A DNA stretch of 33,062 nucleotides from Sinomonas cellulolyticus (GTDB lineage: Bacteria > Actinomycetota > Actinomycetes > Actinomycetales > Micrococcaceae). The stretch covers positions 1 through 33,062 of the forward strand of contig NZ_BNCM01000022.1 in the NCBI RefSeq assembly GCF_014656475.1, given 5' to 3'. Below, in pieces: positions 31,061-33,062 of this stretch (position 1 is its first letter; each line of letters begins with the position of its first letter). Under the pieces are notes generated by a model. The model was not told the origin of the DNA. It saw only the letters and a list, made by a program, of their open reading frames with translations, and made no database searches. A program made the position numbers and the translations under genes.

Positions 31061-32458
31061 CTAGGCGGGCGAGGACTCGGTGCGGACGGCGCCCTCAGGG
31101 CGGCTGAGCCCCACGCCCTCCTCGGAGACCTCCTCGAGCGGCCGCCGGCCGGTGCGCGGGCCGAAGACGGCCACGGCCACCGCGACGATCAGCCAGCACG
31201 CGGCGATGTAGACGAACACGGCCTGGTAGCCGAAGGCCGAGAAGATCGAGGCCACGATCATCGGGCCGAAGATGTTCGCCAGGCGCCCCGTGCCGTACAC
31301 GAGCCCGTGGCCGGCGTTGCGCAGCCCGGTGGGGAACAGCTCGGGGCTGTAGGTGTAGAGCAGTGTCGCGAAAGTCTGGATGAGCAGGTTCACGCAGAAG
31401 CCGAACACCACGATGGCCACGGGGTTGAACGTCAGCCCGTATGCGAGGCCGCTCGCCGCGGTGGCGAGGCTGACGACGACGATCGGCACCTTCCGCCCGA
31501 ACCTGTCCGTCACGGGCCACGCGAGCAACGCGCCCGGGACGGCGCCGATGGTAGTCAGCGCGGAGAACCCGAGCGACTCCGCCACGCTGAAGCCGTGCTG
31601 GGCGAGCAGGGTGGGCACCCAGGCCACGAAGCCGTAGAAGCCCAGGGTCTGGAAGATCCACACGACCGCGAGGAAGAGGGTGGTGCGGCCCGTCTTTCCC
31701 GAGAACAGCGCGCGGTACCGGACCGCGCCCTCGGCGGGGAGCGGCGTCGTGCGCTGCGGCCCGGTGGCGAGCGGCGGAAGCTGCCCGGCGCCGGCCTCGA
31801 GCCGGGCAAGCGAGGCCTCGGCGGCGTCAAGCCGGTTGCGGTGGACGAGCCAGCGCGGGCTCTCAGGCAGGACAATCAGCGCGGGCACCGCGAACAGTGC
31901 CAGGCTGCCGAGCACGAAGACCCAGCGCCAGGTGTCGTGACCGAGAGGGACGATGCCGCGGGCTGAGAAGGACATCGCCGGGATCCCGGCCAGCCCCACG
32001 GCCATGACGGCGGCCTGCATGCGGCCGCGGCGCGCCCCCGGCATCACCTCGGAGATGTAGGTGGTGGCAGCCACGACCATGGCGGAGAGGCCCACCCCCG
32101 TGAGGAAGCGGAACAGGAAGAACGTGGGGACGTTGATCCCGGCGGCGTTGACCAGGGAGAAGGTCGAGAACAGCAGCGTCGAGAAGAGCAGGGCCCGCTT
32201 GCGGCCGATCAGGTCCGAGACGCGGCCGCCGAAGATCGCCCCGATCGCCATGCCGAGGAACGCCGCGGAGGTGACCATGGCGACGTCCTGCACGGAGAAC
32301 GCGAGCTGCTTCACGAGGGCCGGGGCTACATAGGCGAAGGTGTTCAGGTCCCCGAACTCGAAGAGGAACACGAAGGCAAGGGTGACGAGCGCAATCTTGT
32401 GCGCTTTCGTGATGGGCAGGCGGTCCACGCGGGCGGCCGCCGTAGATGCGGTGAGCAA
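31061..32458 (-). CDS. MFS permease
   Basis: 465-aa permease with 12 predicted membrane spans. 'GGRVSDLIGRKRALL' (loop 2-3) and 'PVTDRFGRKVPIV' (loop 8-9) are paired MFS motifs, and 'LPESPRWLVHRNRLDAAEASLARLE' is the sugar-porter/aromatic-acid-type loop after TM6. The start is TTG at 32458: AAGGAGG lies 6 nt upstream, which is better than the ATG at 32515. It lies 72 nt upstream of the tcuA-like gene on the same strand and is probably its importer. It is not of the metabolite:H+ symporter type used by Salmonella TcuC. Confidence 0.9.
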   Translation of the reverse strand: MLTASTAAARVDRLPITKAHKIALVTLAFVFLFEFGDLNTFAYVAPALVKQLAFSVQDVAMVTSAAFLGMAIGAIFGGRVSDLIGRKRALLFSTLLFSTFSLVNAAGINVPTFFLFRFLTGVGLSAMVVAATTYISEVMPGARRGRMQAAVMAVGLAGIPAMSFSARGIVPLGHDTWRWVFVLGSLALFAVPALIVLPESPRWLVHRNRLDAAEASLARLEAGAGQLPPLATGPQRTTPLPAEGAVRYRALFSGKTGRTTLFLAVVWIFQTLGFYGFVAWVPTLLAQHGFSVAESLGFSALTTIGAVPGALLAWPVTDRFGRKVPIVVVSLATAASGLAYGLTFNPVAIVVFGFCVNLLIQTFATLLYTYSPELFPTGLRNAGHGLVYGTGRLANIFGPMIVASIFSAFGYQAVFVYIAACWLIVAVAVAVFGPRTGRRPLEEVSEEGVGLSRPEGAVRTESSPA

Positions 32459-32560
32459 CTCTATCCTCCTTGATAGAAGCGTCGAGGCTTGGTGCTTGCA
32501 ATCAACTGCATCCATCCTTCAGCCGCGAGCGGCTCGGCACCAGCTAAAGTTGATGAAGTC

Positions 32561-32570
32561 GCCTTAAGGC
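32561..32570. promoter_or_regulatory. Perfect palindrome between the MFS and LysR genes
   Basis: GCCTTAAGGC, in the divergent promoter region, 7 nt upstream of the lysR-type -10 box. Position suits an autoregulatory LysR-type site, although it is shorter than the usual T-N11-A element. Confidence 0.35.
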
Positions 32571-32576
32571 GGGCTG

Positions 32577-32582
32577 TAGGGT
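32577..32582 (+). promoter_or_regulatory. -10 box of a leaderless lysR-type gene
   Basis: TAGGGT lies 6 nt before the ATG at 32589, with no Shine-Dalgarno sequence between. Confidence 0.4.
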
Positions 32583-32588
32583 CGGGGT

Positions 32589-33062
32589 ATGGCGATGGAT
32601 ATTCGGCGCATGCTTGTGCTGGTCGAGGTTGCCCGGGCGGGGTCGCTCACAGCCGCTGCCGCACGCCTCAACTACACCGTCTCTGCGGTCTCGCAGCAGA
32701 TCGGGCAGCTCGAAGACGAGGCCGGGCAGCCGCTCGTGGAACGCCGGCCACGCGGGGTGACACTCACCGAGTCGGGCCGCGCGGTGGTGCGCCATGCCGA
32801 GCAGATCCAACGCGCGGTCCAGGCCGCGCACGAGGAACTCGACGAGATTGCCGGCCTGCGCACCGGTACCCTCCGGCTCGGCACCATCCCGACCGTCACC
32901 GAGTCCTTCCTGCCCGCGGCTATCGCATCCTTCCGCGAGCGCCATCCGCACATTGACCTGAGGGTCCACAGCGCTCAGCGCTCGGGTATCAGGCGACTGC
33001 TCGACGCCCGCGAGATCGACCTCGCCATCACCTGGAGGCGGGAGGAACAGGACACCTCGGAC
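32589..33062 (+). CDS. LysR family regulator, cut by the window end
   Basis: The first 158 codons of a LysR-type regulator; no stop occurs before the window ends. 'IRRMLVLVEVARAGSLTAAAARLNYTVSAVSQQIGQLEDEAGQPLVERRPRGVTLTESG' is the complete winged-helix domain (about 5-65), with the linker helix 'AEQIQRAVQAAHEELDEI' next and the start of the effector domain 'GTLRLGTIPTVTESFLPAAIASFRERHP'. The ATG at 32589 is chosen; the ATG at 32595 is equally possible. It is divergent from the MFS-dehydrogenase pair and probably controls it, as TcuR does. Confidence 0.92.
   Translation, partial: MAMDIRRMLVLVEVARAGSLTAAAARLNYTVSAVSQQIGQLEDEAGQPLVERRPRGVTLTESGRAVVRHAEQIQRAVQAAHEELDEIAGLRTGTLRLGTIPTVTESFLPAAIASFRERHPHIDLRVHSAQRSGIRRLLDAREIDLAITWRREEQDTSD

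Noticed and set aside
29609..31966. Plus-strand 785-codon open frame
   Set aside because: It is antisense to both the dehydrogenase and the MFS permease, crosses their intergenic gap, and has shadow-type composition (G/V/R/H/L).

Overview
The window looks like chromosome from a high-GC actinobacterium, most likely a Micrococcaceae member of the Arthrobacter/Sinomonas type. The right two thirds is around 68-70% GC by eye, with GTG and TTG starts, TAnnnT -10 boxes lying 6-7 nt before start codons (leaderless genes), and Arthrobacter-like catabolic and transporter genes. No tRNA, rRNA, CRISPR array or intact transposase was seen.

Region 1 (1 to about 9,850) is a defence island of clearly lower GC (about 52% in a line counted inside the NACHT gene). 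All its recognisable genes are on the minus strand. Read 5' to 3', an N6-adenine DNA methyltransferase, a putative PD-(D/E)XK-like nuclease, a DUF262 protein and an ATPase with a TOPRIM-like C-terminus overlap one another in a single operon (9763 to 4474). A 0.7-kb, mostly empty gap follows. Then come a small excisionase-type HTH protein and a large STAND NTPase with an N-terminal HEPN-like RxxxxH motif, a NACHT ATPase and a C-terminal beta-repeat region. This is the strongest candidate for a new or composite anti-phage system.

Region 2 (about 9,850-15,170) starts with wrecked catabolic genes: the tail of a PcaB/adenylosuccinate-lyase-like enzyme and a frameshifted amidohydrolase. An intact divergent catabolic module follows. 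A DUF6282-type amidohydrolase and an HpcH/HpaI aldolase lie on the minus strand. A cupin, an MFS permease and an IclR regulator lie on the plus strand. A 7-bp inverted repeat just downstream of a consensus-like promoter is a good candidate IclR operator.

Region 3 (15,170-25,350) is accessory sequence. It holds two decayed ParD antitoxin copies, an orphan HicB antitoxin, a large uncharacterised protein, a DUF3841 protein converging on an SF1 helicase with a C-terminal DUF2726 nuclease-like domain, three small membrane proteins, a truncated aromatic-acid MFS pseudogene, and a HEPN/MNT toxin-antitoxin pair whose MNT antitoxin carries an XRE DNA-binding domain.

Region 4 (25,350-33,062) is ordinary metabolism: an MBL-fold hydrolase, a CHY zinc-finger protein, BioY biotin transporter, a phosphoesterase/phospholipase C, a TcuA-like FAD dehydrogenase, an MFS permease and a divergent LysR regulator cut by the window end. 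GC-rich hairpins sharing a CGACGGC/GCCGTCG core recur between genes across regions 2-4.
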